A stretch of 64,000 bases of DNA from the NCBI GenBank assembly GCA_964423425.1, contig CAYRES010000001.1:248001-312000 (forward strand). Direction: 5' to 3'. Shown here piece after piece: positions 50,605-59,485 of this stretch. Under the pieces are notes generated by a model, which had not been told where the DNA came from, made no database searches, and saw only the letters and a program-made list of their open reading frames with translations. A program made the translations under genes and the position numbers. Origin of the DNA: CAYRES01 sp964423425. Lineage in GTDB: Bacteria > Actinomycetota > Thermoleophilia > RBG-16-64-13. The stretch's first letter is position 1. Each line of letters begins with the position of its first letter.

Positions 50605-52788
50605 GTGGTTCCCTGCGTCGGTCTCAGGGCTCTGCCGAGCACCGAGTTCGACTACTTGCCGCCGCTTCCTGGAGGGGGTGACCCCGTGCCCTCGCAGGGG
50701 GCGGTGGTGGCCGTGCCGTTCGGTTCTCGTACCGTGCGCGCCGTGGTCGTGGGGACGGCCGAGACGCCGGCGGTCGACACCGCGGCCTTGCGCCGGGTGG
50801 AGAAGGTGTTTGAGTGGCGTGTATCCGGCGAACTCTTCGAGCTGGCGCGAGAGCTCTCCGCTCACTACCTCGCCCCGCTGGGAGCGTGCCTGCGCCTCGT
50901 GCTCCCGCCACACACCACCTCGAGGGGGGCGGCTTCGCGCAAGGTCAAGTGGATACTTCCCACGGGAGCGGATCCGGATGGCGTGCGGCTCACGGCCAAG
51001 CAGCGTCTGGTGCTGCAGCAGATGGCCGGCGAGGCTCGCCCGGTCGCGACGGTACTTGCCGCTGCGGGTGTCTCCCGGAGCGTACTCGGGGGGCTTGTGA
51101 AGTCCGGCGTGGTGTGCCTGGAGGAGCGCGCCGCGACGGACGACACGGCGGGTTCGAACCCGGCTTCCGGCGGCGGGGGGCCCGGTCAGGCTGTGCCCGT
51201 CCCCACCGAGGAGCAGGCGGCTGCCCTTCGGGAGCTCAGCGAGCACCTCACAGCCGGAGAGCCACGGCGCGCACTTCTGTGGGGAGTGACCGGCAGTGGG
51301 AAGACGGAAGTCTACCTCCGGCTCATCGAGGAGAACGAGGCCCGCGGACGTTCGACCATCGTGCTCGTACCCGAGATAGCCCTGACCGGGGCCCTGGGAG
51401 ATCGCTTCCACAGCCGGCTGGGAGAGAAGGTCGCCGTGTGGCACAGCGGACTTTCGCCAGCCCGGCGTCGCCGTGAGTACGGCCGCGTGTGTGAGGGACG
51501 GGCCACCGTGGTGGTGGGTGCCCGCTCGGCGGTGTTCGCGCCGGTGGAGAGGCTCGGGCTCATCGTCATCGACGAGTCGCACGATTCCTCGTACAAGCAT
51601 GACGATGAGCCCCGCTACAGTGCGCGCTACGCGGCCTGGCAGCGGGTGAAGAGGAGCGGCGGCCTGTTGCTGGAGGGCACCGCGACTCCGCGCTGTGAAT
51701 CGCTGCTCGAGAATCACACCATCGTGCGTATGCGCGAACGTCCCGGGGGTGCGGTGCTGCCCCACGTCGAGGTGGTGGACATGCGCCGGCAGGGTGATGG
51801 GCGCCGGTTGGCGCCCATCACCCGCGAAGCTCTGGCGGAGGTGCTGAGAAGGCGGCAGCAGGCGGTGGTGTTGCTCAATCGGCGCGGTTACGCCGCCTTC
51901 CAACTCTGCGAGGCCTGCGGCCATGTGCTCATGTGTGATGAGTGCGACGCCTCGCTGGTTCTCCACAGGCACACCGGGCGCCTCGTGTGCCATCGCTGTG
52001 GGGCCGTCTCCCGGCCGCCCGGCATCTGTCCGGCCTGTGGTGCCGCCTCGCTCTCCCGTGGCGTTCCCGGCACCGAGCATCTGCAGGAGGAGCTCAGCTC
52101 TCTGGTGTCGTCCGACCGGCTGTTCCGTCTCGACTCGGATGTCGCCGGCACAGCCTCCAAGGCCCACGCGGTACTCTCTTCGTTTCAGCAAGCCCGTCCG
52201 GGAGTTCTCGTGGGTACGCAGATGGTTGCGAAGGGTCACGATATCTCGGGGGTGACGCTCGTCGTCGTAGCGGACGCGGACGTGGGTCTGTACCTACCCG
52301 ACTTCCGGGCTGCGGAGCGGACCTTCCAGCTTCTCACGCAGGTCGTGGGCAGGGCGGGGCGAGGCTCCCTTCCCGCCCGGGCTCTCGTGCAAACTTGGAA
52401 TCCAGGCGTGAGCTGCATTACAATGGCTATTGAGGGAGATGTGGCCGCGTTCTACAAGAGCGAGCTGGCCGGGCGCAAGCAGCTCGGCTTCCCCCCCTAC
52501 CGGCGGCTGGCCAGGTTGGTTATCTCTTGCCCCAGGGAGCACGCGGTGCGCGATGAGGCCGAGAGAGTCGCTCAGCGGCTGCGGCGGCTCGAGTGCGGGT
52601 TTGAGGTCTGGGGACCGGCACGGTTGCCGCGGGTGCGGGGCCGGTATCGCTCTCAGGTGCTGGTCTCGGCGGCGCGTGACTCCTTGGCGCTCGAGCCCTT
52701 GGGCGCAGTGTGCGAAAAGGCGCGGCGGGTGTTGGTGAAGCAAGGCGTCGATCTCATGATCGACGTCGACCCGGAATGGTTCGGTTAG
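50605..52788 (+). CDS. priA: Primosomal protein N' (replication restart helicase PriA)
   Basis: Superfamily-2 3'-5' helicase that reloads the replisome at stalled forks. From GTG 50605 it is 727 residues: an N-terminal 3'BD domain (LPSTEFDYLPPLPGG), Walker A GVTGSGKTEVYLRL, Walker B-type IVIDESHDSSYK (DESH), the zinc region CEACGHVLMCDECD...CHRCG...CPACG, and QVVGRAGRG. The frame remains open into metK; GTG 50605 gives the usual N-terminus but has no good Shine-Dalgarno. The stop and the def ATG are one base apart. Confidence 0.94.
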   Translation: MVPCVGLRALPSTEFDYLPPLPGGGDPVPSQGAVVAVPFGSRTVRAVVVGTAETPAVDTAALRRVEKVFEWRVSGELFELARELSAHYLAPLGACLRLVLPPHTTSRGAASRKVKWILPTGADPDGVRLTAKQRLVLQQMAGEARPVATVLAAAGVSRSVLGGLVKSGVVCLEERAATDDTAGSNPASGGGGPGQAVPVPTEEQAAALRELSEHLTAGEPRRALLWGVTGSGKTEVYLRLIEENEARGRSTIVLVPEIALTGALGDRFHSRLGEKVAVWHSGLSPARRRREYGRVCEGRATVVVGARSAVFAPVERLGLIVIDESHDSSYKHDDEPRYSARYAAWQRVKRSGGLLLEGTATPRCESLLENHTIVRMRERPGGAVLPHVEVVDMRRQGDGRRLAPITREALAEVLRRRQQAVVLLNRRGYAAFQLCEACGHVLMCDECDASLVLHRHTGRLVCHRCGAVSRPPGICPACGAASLSRGVPGTEHLQEELSSLVSSDRLFRLDSDVAGTASKAHAVLSSFQQARPGVLVGTQMVAKGHDISGVTLVVVADADVGLYLPDFRAAERTFQLLTQVVGRAGRGSLPARALVQTWNPGVSCITMAIEGDVAAFYKSELAGRKQLGFPPYRRLARLVISCPREHAVRDEAERVAQRLRRLECGFEVWGPARLPRVRGRYRSQVLVSAARDSLALEPLGAVCEKARRVLVKQGVDLMIDVDPEWFG

Positions 52789-52789
52789 C

Positions 52790-53329
52790 ATGTCAAAGGC
52801 AACGAAAGCCCAACCCAAAGCGGCAACTCTCGGCGCATACAGGGTGCGCAGATTCGGCGATCCCGCCCTCAAGGGGCGTTGTCCCGAGGTCACCTCGTTC
52901 GACGAACGCTTGGTCGCCTTGGCGGAGGCCATGTTCCGCATCATGGACGAGGAGGACGGCGTGGGTCTCGCGGCGCCGCAGATCGGGATACAGAAGCGTC
53001 TTGCGGTGTGGTGCCACCCCGAGACGGGTGAGCGCTATGTGCTTGTCAATCCGCGCTTCGTGGAGATGTCCGAGTCCACCACCGTGGAGGCAGAGGGGTG
53101 TCTGTCGGTGCCCGGCTACGCAGTGGACATCCCCCGGGCCGACAGAGTGGTGGTGGAGTGTGAGAACGTTGAAGGCACGACGACGAGAGTCGAACTGGAG
53201 GGCCTTCTCGCGCGCATCGTCCAACACGAGACAGACCATCTCGACGGCGTCCTCATACTCGATCGCACCACGCCGGAGGAGCGCAGGCGGGTGCTCAAAG
53301 AGATGAGGGAGCAGGCACTCACTCAGTGA
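52790..53329 (+). CDS. def: Peptide deformylase
   Basis: Removes the N-formyl group from nascent proteins. The 179-residue protein has motif 1 GVGLAAPQIG, motif 2 EGCLSVPG (metal ligand Cys104) and motif 3 QHETDHLDG (His146, Glu147, His150). The stop overlaps fmt as GTGA, so the formylation and deformylation enzymes are translationally linked. Confidence 0.96.
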   Translation: MSKATKAQPKAATLGAYRVRRFGDPALKGRCPEVTSFDERLVALAEAMFRIMDEEDGVGLAAPQIGIQKRLAVWCHPETGERYVLVNPRFVEMSESTTVEAEGCLSVPGYAVDIPRADRVVVECENVEGTTTRVELEGLLARIVQHETDHLDGVLILDRTTPEERRRVLKEMREQALTQ

Positions 53330-54276
53330 GAGTCGCTTTCGCTGCCACCCCCGGTTTCGGTGCCCTGGTACTCGAAGGGTTGCTCGAGCGGGGCGTGGTG
53401 CCGGCGGTGGTGCTCACGCAGACCGACCGTCCGCGGGGGAGGGGAAGGCGCGAGTCTCCTTCCGTCTGCGCATTGGCCGCCGAGAGGGCGTCTCTTCCCT
53501 GCAACAAGATAGACGACATCAACGACCCGGGTGTGGCCGCGCATCTCCGGTCGCTCAAGGTGAAAGCGGTGGTGGTTGCGTCATTCGGGCAGATTCTCCG
53601 CCCTCCGTTGCTCGAGGAGTTCCTGTGCCTCAATGTGCACGCGTCCCTGCTCCCTCGGTATCGTGGTGCATCGCCCATCCAGGCGGCGCTCAGAGCAGGT
53701 GACCGCGTCACCGGCGTGAGCATCATGCGTATGGTGGCTGAGCTTGACGCGGGGCCGGTGGCTCTGCGGCGGGAGGTATCGCTCACCGTCGGTGACGATG
53801 CCGGTACCGTGGAGCGGGTGTTGGCACTGCTCGGTGCGCTGGGCATGGCTGAGGTACTGGAGCAGTGTGAGGCGGGGACGGCGGTGTTCGAGGCCCAGGA
53901 GGGTGAGCCCTCTTGGGCCCCCAAGCTCACTGCGGCCGACCGGGTGTTCCGGCCTGATTTGGAGGCCCTCAGGTGCCACGACTACGTTCGCGCCCTGTCG
54001 CCCGAGGTGGGGGCGTCGGCCGAGTCGGATGGACTCAAGCTCAAGATATGGAGAACCCGGCCACTCGGGGTGGCTGGAGGGGTGTCGCTCCCGGCAGGAG
54101 TCGAACACATCGCCGGCTTTCCCGGGCGGGTGGCGGTGGAGGGCGGTCGTCTGTTCGTCGGCTGTGCCGAAGGGGCGGTTGAGCTACTCGTGCTTCAGCC
54201 GGAGGGCCGGCAAAGGATGCCGGCCGCCTCCTTCCTGCGCGGCTACGGTGCCAAGATGGGAGAGCATGTGCGATGA
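53326..54276 (+). CDS. fmt: Methionyl-tRNA formyltransferase
   Basis: Formylates Met-tRNA(fMet). The 316-residue protein has the Rossmann-like N-terminus VRVAFAATPGFGALVLEGL, the catalytic block LNVHASLLPRYRGASPI (Asn and His of the N-H-D triad), and the Asp in MVAELDAGPVALR, followed by the C-terminal OB-like domain. GTG 53326 overlaps def. In many relatives rsmB follows; here rpe comes directly, so rsmB, the stp/pknB pair and rsgA are absent from this locus. Confidence 0.94.
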   Translation: MRVAFAATPGFGALVLEGLLERGVVPAVVLTQTDRPRGRGRRESPSVCALAAERASLPCNKIDDINDPGVAAHLRSLKVKAVVVASFGQILRPPLLEEFLCLNVHASLLPRYRGASPIQAALRAGDRVTGVSIMRMVAELDAGPVALRREVSLTVGDDAGTVERVLALLGALGMAEVLEQCEAGTAVFEAQEGEPSWAPKLTAADRVFRPDLEALRCHDYVRALSPEVGASAESDGLKLKIWRTRPLGVAGGVSLPAGVEHIAGFPGRVAVEGGRLFVGCAEGAVELLVLQPEGRQRMPAASFLRGYGAKMGEHVR

Positions 54277-54313
54277 TGGCCTTACCGTCCAGGTCGAGAG
54301 GAGAGGGGCGAAC

Positions 54314-55012
54314 ATGACGATACCCGCTGGTGCGTACGGTGAACGGCTGGTGCTCCCCTCTCTTCTCTCCGCCGACTTCGGCCGTCTGGCCGAGGAGATA
54401 GCCGTGGTGACCGATGCGGGTGCACGGATGCTGCACATGGACGTGATGGACGGCCATTTCGTACCAAACATCACCATCGGCATGCCGGTGATCGCGGCCT
54501 TGTCGCCGGTGGTGCACGCCGCCGGCGCCTTGGTTGATGTTCATCTCATGATCGCGGAACCAGATCGCTACCTCAAAGACTTCGTCTCCGCCGGCGCCGA
54601 TGGTCTCTCCGTCCACATCGAGACCTGCCCTCACATCCATCGTACGCTGTGTCAGATCAAAGAATTGGGGCTTGCGGCAGGCCTGGTCCTCAATCCCGGT
54701 ACCGATGTCTCTCTGGTCCGGGAGGCGCTCAAGTTCGCCGACTACGTGCTGGTCATGAGTGTCAATCCCGGCTTCGGCGGGCAGTCCTTCATCCCTGAAG
54801 TGCTCGAGAAGGTGAAGGCCATCCGCGACCTGTTGCCCGAGGGGGCCGCCGTCGAGATCGACGGCGGCATTGACGCCTCCACCATCGAGAGTGCAGCCGA
54901 GGCGGGAGCGAACTGGTTCGTGGCGGGCTCTGCCGTGTACTCAGGGGGCGATGCCGCAGGTGAGTACCGGCGGCTGGCCGGCTTGGCGGGGGCGTTCGTC
55001 CGGGCGAGGTGA
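54314..55012 (+). CDS. rpe: Ribulose-phosphate 3-epimerase
   Basis: Interconverts ribulose- and xylulose-5-phosphate; ribulose-5-phosphate is also a substrate of RibB downstream. The 232-residue TIM barrel has VLPSLLSADFGRL, MLHMDVMDGHFVPNIT, VDVHLMI, VMSVNPGFGGQSF and VEIDGGI. ATG 54314 is preceded by GAGAGGGG; the open frame from 53744 is a shadow of fmt. A small hairpin GGCGG-TCGGG-CCGCC (55019-55033) lies just after its stop. Confidence 0.95.
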   Translation: MTIPAGAYGERLVLPSLLSADFGRLAEEIAVVTDAGARMLHMDVMDGHFVPNITIGMPVIAALSPVVHAAGALVDVHLMIAEPDRYLKDFVSAGADGLSVHIETCPHIHRTLCQIKELGLAAGLVLNPGTDVSLVREALKFADYVLVMSVNPGFGGQSFIPEVLEKVKAIRDLLPEGAAVEIDGGIDASTIESAAEAGANWFVAGSAVYSGGDAAGEYRRLAGLAGAFVRAR

Positions 55013-55014
55013 AT

Positions 55015-55043
55015 TTGTGGCGGTCGGGCCGCCGTGGTACCAT
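55015..55043 (+). promoter_or_regulatory. Promoter of the riboflavin operon
   Basis: TTGTGG (55015-55020), 17 bases, TACCAT (55038-55043) with a TGG extension before the -10. Expected transcription start is near 55050, about 26 bases upstream of the FMN aptamer. Confidence 0.6.
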
Positions 55044-55075
55044 GCAGGTGCGCTTTCTGTGGAGAGCGAGAGATG

Positions 55076-55194
55076 TGGTCTTCGGGGTCGGGTGCGATTC
55101 CCTACCGGCGGTGAGAGCCCGCGAGCGACGCTGAGGCGCGCAGACCAGGTGGAATCCCTGGGCCGACAGTGACAGTCTGGACGAGAGAAGACCG
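55076..55194 (+). promoter_or_regulatory. FMN riboswitch (RFN element)
   Basis: All conserved blocks of the RFN aptamer can be read: TCTTCGGGGTCGGGTG at the 5' side, ATTCCCTACCGGCGGTGA, AGCCCGCGAGCG, the variable arm, GGTGGAATCCCTGGGCCGACAGT, AGTCTGGACGAGAGAAGA closing the P1 stem. It lies between the promoter at 55015 and ribD and is followed by a strong terminator, so FMN binding should stop transcription of the riboflavin genes. Confidence 0.95.
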
Positions 55195-55229
55195 AGCCGG
55201 CGGTTTCCACCGCCTGCCCGTGCCTACCT

Positions 55230-55256
55230 GACCCCGTGCGAAGAGGGGTCTTTTTT
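55230..55256 (+). terminator. Riboswitch-controlled terminator before ribD
   Basis: GACCCC (55230-55235), loop GTGCGAAGA, GGGGTC (55245-55250), then six T. The right arm GAGGGG is also the likely ribosome-binding site for the ribD GTG at 55257, so the same hairpin could block translation as well as transcription. Confidence 0.88.
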
Positions 55257-56387
55257 GTGGGTGTGAACGAGGCCGACAGAGGGTTCTTGGAGCAGGCTCT
55301 GAGCTTGGCCGGGCGCGCGCGGGGACGCACGAGTCCGAATCCCCTTGTGGGCGCGGTGTTGGTGGGCGAGGGGGGCGTCGTGGCCCGTGGTTTTCACAAG
55401 GGGCCCGGCCTCGATCACGCGGAGATAGTGGCGCTCAAGTCGGCTGCGTCCGCAGGGGTGAGCACCGAGGGCACCACTGTCTACGTCACGCTGGAGCCCT
55501 GTTGCCACCATGGGCGTACTCCTCCCTGCACCCAGGCACTGATCGCCGCCGGGGTACGACGGGTGGTGATCGGCGCCATCGATCCTTCGCCCAAAGTGAA
55601 TGGCAAGGGTGTCGAGGAGTTGAGGTCCGCGGGCATCCATGTCGACCTGGCCGATGACGACATCGCCCACGCTGCTCGCCGGCAGAATGACCCCTTCAGA
55701 AAGCATGCACGCACGGGTTCGCCCTTCATCACCTACAAGTACGCCATGACCATGGATGGCCGCGTGGCCACCGAGTCGGGCCACTCCTCCTGGATATCAG
55801 GCGAGGAGAGCCGCCGGTTGGTGCATCGCCTGCGGGCGTGGTCCGACGCCGTCATGGTCGGTGCGGGCACACTGGAGCGCGACGATCCTTTGCTTACCGC
55901 GCGGGATGTCGATGCGCACCGGCAGCCGCTGCGGGTGGTGGCTGACGGCCGCCTGAGCATCAGGGCCCGCTCGTCCCTCGCGGCGTCGCTTGAGGAGGGG
56001 CGGGTGCTCGTGTTCTGCGACGAAGATGTCGATAGTGTCCGCCGCGCCGAGGTCGAAGGGTGGGGCTTTGAAGTCGTCCCGGTGCAGTCATCTGCGGATG
56101 GCCTGCTCAAGTGGCCGCTCATGGCAAAGGAGCTCGGGGTGCGAGGGGTGCAGAGCCTCCTCCTGGAGGGGGGCCCGCGTTTGGCGGCATCCGCGTTCGA
56201 GAGCGGCCTCATCGATAAGGTCATGTGCTTTCTGGCTCCGGTGATAGCGGGTGGGGCGGAGGCGCCCGGCCCGCTGCCCATCAAAGCCTACGGCCGTATG
56301 GACGAGGCCCCCCGTCTCTGGGAAGTCACCATGGAGCGGTGCGGGGACGATGCACTGCTCAGCGGATTCTTGACGGAGGCCTACTGA
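55257..56387 (+). CDS. ribD: Bifunctional riboflavin biosynthesis deaminase/reductase RibD
   Basis: Deaminates and then reduces the pyrimidine intermediate from RibA. The 376-residue protein has the N-terminal deaminase zinc site HAEIVAL and PCCHHGRTPPCT, and a C-terminal reductase domain with ITYKYAMTMDGRVAT and LLLEGGPRLAAS. A GTG at 55236 is in frame but lies in the terminator loop; GTG 55257 has GAGGGG 8 bases upstream, and GTG 55263 is also possible. It is the first gene of ribD-ribE-ribBA-ribH. Confidence 0.94.
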   Translation: MGVNEADRGFLEQALSLAGRARGRTSPNPLVGAVLVGEGGVVARGFHKGPGLDHAEIVALKSAASAGVSTEGTTVYVTLEPCCHHGRTPPCTQALIAAGVRRVVIGAIDPSPKVNGKGVEELRSAGIHVDLADDDIAHAARRQNDPFRKHARTGSPFITYKYAMTMDGRVATESGHSSWISGEESRRLVHRLRAWSDAVMVGAGTLERDDPLLTARDVDAHRQPLRVVADGRLSIRARSSLAASLEEGRVLVFCDEDVDSVRRAEVEGWGFEVVPVQSSADGLLKWPLMAKELGVRGVQSLLLEGGPRLAASAFESGLIDKVMCFLAPVIAGGAEAPGPLPIKAYGRMDEAPRLWEVTMERCGDDALLSGFLTEAY

Positions 56388-56388
56388 C

Positions 56389-57075
56389 GTGTTCACGGGG
56401 CTGGTGGAAGAGGTGGGCACGGTTCTCAGGTTGGTGAGGCGCGGCGAGGGCGCGCACCTCTTCGTGCGGGCCGCGGCCGTGCTCGAGGGAACCCGCGTAG
56501 GCGACTCTATTGCCGTCGACGGCGCCTGTCTCACCGTGGTTTCTCTCGACGACTCAGCCTTTGCCGTTGATTGTATGGCCGAGACCCTGTCGCATACCAC
56601 GCTGGGGCGGCTTCGCCCGGGTGACAGGGTCAACCTCGAGAGGGCTCTGGCTCTGGGCGACCGGCTGGGGGGCCACCTCGTGCTCGGCCACGTCGATGCC
56701 GTCGGCGAGGTACGTTCGGTCCGCACCCGGGGTATCGCCTGGGAGGTGCGTGTCGGGCTTCCGGCGGCTCTTGCCGCCTACGTCGCCCCCAAGGGGTCGG
56801 TAGCCATCGACGGCATCTCACTCACTGTCACCGATGTCAGTGCGGATGAGTTCGGAGTGGGCGTGATCCCGCACACGCTTTCGGCGACCACGCTCGCTTC
56901 CATTGCACCGGGGTGTCTCGTGAATCTGGAAGCGGACGTGCTCGCGCGCTATGTGCGGCAGGCTCTCGGATCCTTCGCCGGCACAGATGGCGGTTCTTTG
57001 CCCCCGTCGGTTCCGGGGGGTGACATGGTGGACGGAGGCCTTACGGCCGACAAGCTCAAGGAGTACGGGTTCTGA
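56389..57075 (+). CDS. ribE: Riboflavin synthase alpha chain
   Basis: Dismutates two lumazines to riboflavin. The 228-residue protein is made of two lumazine-binding repeats; the first begins VFTGLVEEVGTV and has the DGACLTV loop, the second has GHVDAVGEVRSV and the IDGISLTVT loop. A GTG start one base after the ribD stop. The C-terminal 25 residues extend past the usual domain end. Confidence 0.95.
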   Translation: MFTGLVEEVGTVLRLVRRGEGAHLFVRAAAVLEGTRVGDSIAVDGACLTVVSLDDSAFAVDCMAETLSHTTLGRLRPGDRVNLERALALGDRLGGHLVLGHVDAVGEVRSVRTRGIAWEVRVGLPAALAAYVAPKGSVAIDGISLTVTDVSADEFGVGVIPHTLSATTLASIAPGCLVNLEADVLARYVRQALGSFAGTDGGSLPPSVPGGDMVDGGLTADKLKEYGF

Positions 57076-57160
57076 CGCTGCAGAGGCATACGCTCGGGCA
57101 TATGAAGGAGTACCAGGGGCTGGGAAGATGCCCCGGAGACACTGGAAAGGTTGATGAACG

Positions 57161-58420
57161 ATGAATGATTCCGGCTCGCCCTTTGCCACCATCGAGGAAG
57201 CCCTCGAGGACATGAAGTCCGGCCGCATGGTGGTGGTGTGTGACGACGAGGACCGCGAGAACGAGGGCGATCTCACCATGGCCGCCCAATTCGTCACCCC
57301 CGATGCCGTGAACTTCATGGCGAAGCACGGCCGGGGTCTCATATGCTTGACCCTCACCGCGGAGAGGTGCGACGAGCTCGGCCTTCACCCCATGACACGA
57401 AGCAACCAGTCTCGTTTCGAAACCGCGTTCACGGTGTCGATCGAGGCGAGGGAAGGCGTGTCGACGGGCATCTCGGCCGCCGACCGGGCACACACCATCC
57501 AGGTCGCCATCGACCCCACCTCCACCATGCGTGACATCGTGCAGCCCGGCCATGTGTTCCCGCTGCGGGCGCGCCCCGGAGGAGTGTTGGAGCGTACCGG
57601 CCAGACCGAAGCGGCGGTCGACCTTGCCCGCTTGGCCGGCCTGTATCCGGCGGGAGTCATCTGCGAGATCATGAACGACGACGGTACCATGGCGCGTGTG
57701 CCCGACTTGGTCAAGTACTGCGCCGCGCACGGCCTGAAGATGATCACCGTCGCCGACCTCATCAAGTATCGCCGCCGTAACGAGAAGCTCATACGCCGGG
57801 GAGCGGAAGTCAGACTGCCCACGGTGTGGGGGGAGTTCGCTGCCATCGGGTACGAGAGCCTTCTCGACCACGAGCAACACTTGGCACTGGTGGCCGGCAA
57901 CGTGAGCGAACGAGAGGACGTGCTGGTACGTGTGCACTCGGAGTGTCTCACGGGTGACGTGTTCCACTCTCTCCGCTGCGATTGCGGACAGCAACTCGTC
58001 TCCGCCATGGAGATGATCCAGCGTGAGGGCTACGGAGTACTGCTGTACATGGCCCAGGAGGGGAGGGGGATAGGGCTCCTCAATAAGCTGGAGGCCTACA
58101 GGCTGCAGGAGAAGGGCTTGGATACCGTCGAGGCCAACGTCGAGTTGGGCTTCCCGGCCGACCTGCGCGACTATGGCATCGGAGCCCAGGTGCTCGCCGA
58201 TTTGGGACTGTCGTCCATTCGGCTGCTGACCAATAACCCGCGCAAGTTGGTGGGTCTGGAAGGATATGGTCTCACCATCACGGAACGAGTGCCTCTGGAG
58301 ATGGACCCCTGTGATGAGAATGTGCGGTACCTATCGGCGAAGAAGAACAAGCTTGGACACATGTTGCATCATCAAGGGCTGTGCTTGGACGACATCGAGG
58401 TTGAGGAGGGAGACAAGTGA
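57161..58420 (+). CDS. ribBA: Bifunctional 3,4-dihydroxy-2-butanone-4-phosphate synthase / GTP cyclohydrolase II
   Basis: Supplies both branches of riboflavin synthesis. The N-terminal half is RibB (DDEDRENEGDL, TPDAVNFMAKHGRGLICL, HTIQVAIDP). The C-terminal half is RibA, with zinc cysteines in CLTGDVFHSLRCDCGQQL, the GTP segment QEGRGIGLLNK, and LLTNNPRKLVGLEGYGL. The total of 419 residues is typical. ATG 57161 has GGAAAGG 10 bases upstream (ATG 57154 is out of frame). The stop overlaps ribH as GTGA. Confidence 0.95.
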   Translation: MNDSGSPFATIEEALEDMKSGRMVVVCDDEDRENEGDLTMAAQFVTPDAVNFMAKHGRGLICLTLTAERCDELGLHPMTRSNQSRFETAFTVSIEAREGVSTGISAADRAHTIQVAIDPTSTMRDIVQPGHVFPLRARPGGVLERTGQTEAAVDLARLAGLYPAGVICEIMNDDGTMARVPDLVKYCAAHGLKMITVADLIKYRRRNEKLIRRGAEVRLPTVWGEFAAIGYESLLDHEQHLALVAGNVSEREDVLVRVHSECLTGDVFHSLRCDCGQQLVSAMEMIQREGYGVLLYMAQEGRGIGLLNKLEAYRLQEKGLDTVEANVELGFPADLRDYGIGAQVLADLGLSSIRLLTNNPRKLVGLEGYGLTITERVPLEMDPCDENVRYLSAKKNKLGHMLHHQGLCLDDIEVEEGDK

Positions 58421-58905
58421 GCGAAGCGAAGAGCAGAGTCTTCGAGGGGGTCCTTCAGGGCGAAGGGCTGTCCGTGGGCATCGTTGTCGCACGTTTCAAC
58501 GAGTTCATCTCCGGCAAGCTCCTGTCGGGCGCTCTCGACAGCCTTCACAGGCACGGAACCAACCCGGCCAACATCGAGATCGCCTGGGTGCCGGGTGCCT
58601 ACGAGATCCCTCTGGTGGCCAAGAGGCTTGCAGCGAGTAAGCGGTACGACGCCGTCATCTGTCTGGGCGCGGTCATCCGGGGTTCTACACCTCACTTCGA
58701 CTACGTGGCGGCGGAGGTGGCCAAGGGGGTGGCCCAGGTGGGCCTGGAGGCAGAGGTGCCCGTGGTCTTCGGTGTACTCACCACCGATACCATCGAGCAG
58801 GCGGTGGAGCGGGCCGGCACGAAAGCCGGCAACAAGGGCTGGGACGCAGCCATGGCTGCGCTCGAGATGGCCAATCTCCTCCGGTCCTTACCGGCCGGGG
58901 AGTGA
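58417..58905 (+). CDS. ribH: 6,7-dimethyl-8-ribityllumazine synthase
   Basis: Condenses the RibA/D and RibB products to lumazine; usually forms a 60-subunit shell. The 162-residue protein has VARFNEFISGKLLSGAL, WVPGAYEIPLVAKRLA, CLGAVIRGSTPHFDYV, and VVFGVLTTDTIEQAVERAG. The GTG start is coupled to ribBA. It is the last gene of the operon and is followed by a 19-bp terminator stem. Confidence 0.96.
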   Translation: MSEAKSRVFEGVLQGEGLSVGIVVARFNEFISGKLLSGALDSLHRHGTNPANIEIAWVPGAYEIPLVAKRLAASKRYDAVICLGAVIRGSTPHFDYVAAEVAKGVAQVGLEAEVPVVFGVLTTDTIEQAVERAGTKAGNKGWDAAMAALEMANLLRSLPAGE

Positions 58906-58935
58906 CCTCCGTGAGGCGGACCGGTGCAGGCAGAG

Positions 58936-58978
58936 AGACGGAGGAGCCACAGCCTGCACGGCTGTGGCTCCTCCGTCT
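58936..58978. terminator. Bidirectional terminator stem between ribH and rpmB
   Basis: A perfect 19-bp inverted repeat, arms 58936-58954 and 58960-58978, around the loop TGCAC. It lies between two convergent genes and can serve both strands. No long T-run follows on either side, so termination would rest on stem strength. Confidence 0.75.
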
Positions 58979-59005
58979 ACGTGAGGTCAGGCAGAGGCGA
59001 GTGTG

Positions 59006-59212
59006 TCAGACAGCCTTGCTGTGTATGGCCTTGGTGACCTTGTTGGCCTTCAGGCATTTCGTGCAGACATAGGCCCGGGTGGTCTTGCCTTCGAGCACCA
59101 TGTTGACCTTCTGAAGATTGGGGTTCCAGCGTCGCCGGGTGGCGCGCATGGAGTGGCTGCGGTTGTTCCCGAAACCGGGTGTCTTCCCGCAGATGACGCA
59201 GACTCTCGACAT
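59006..59212 (-). CDS. rpmB: 50S ribosomal protein L28, zinc-binding form
   Basis: 68 residues, MSRVCVICGKTPGFGNNRSH..., with four cysteines at 5, 8, 50 and 53, the C-plus form that binds zinc, and the motif RRRWNPNLQKV. It is transcribed opposite to its neighbours, which is normal for the rpmB/asp23 junction. Some bacteria carry a second zinc-free copy elsewhere, which cannot be judged here. Confidence 0.95.
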   Translation of the reverse strand: MSRVCVICGKTPGFGNNRSHSMRATRRRWNPNLQKVNMVLEGKTTRAYVCTKCLKANKVTKAIHSKAV

Positions 59213-59442
59213 ATCGTGATCCCTTCACGGAAGAAGTAGGCGCACAGGGCATCATAGTATGCCTTCCGCCGCCGCGGATGGCAAGGTAAGGTCCACGTGG
59301 TCCGGCTCTGTTCGCGGTGCGCCTTTGACTGTGAGGGGGATGGGCGCTGCCTGCAAGAGAGGGGGAAGGAGTGGGCGCCGCGAGGCGTCCCGAAGCCTGG
59401 GAATCGGTTAGACTACCGGGTCCGGAGCCTGGGTGCGTGGTG

Positions 59443-59448
59443 TACAAT
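59443..59448 (+). promoter_or_regulatory. -10 box upstream of asp23
   Basis: TACAAT, 37 bases before the GTG at 59486, with a TG immediately upstream. A good -35 is not evident. The 270 bases between rpmB and 59486 contain no other feature that I can support. Confidence 0.45.
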
Positions 59449-59485
59449 AGGCCAATGTTCTTCTCGAGGCACACAGGAGCGAAGC

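Noticed and set aside
50572..52239. A 555-codon minus-strand frame
   Set aside because: It is antisense to priA, whose helicase motifs are complete.
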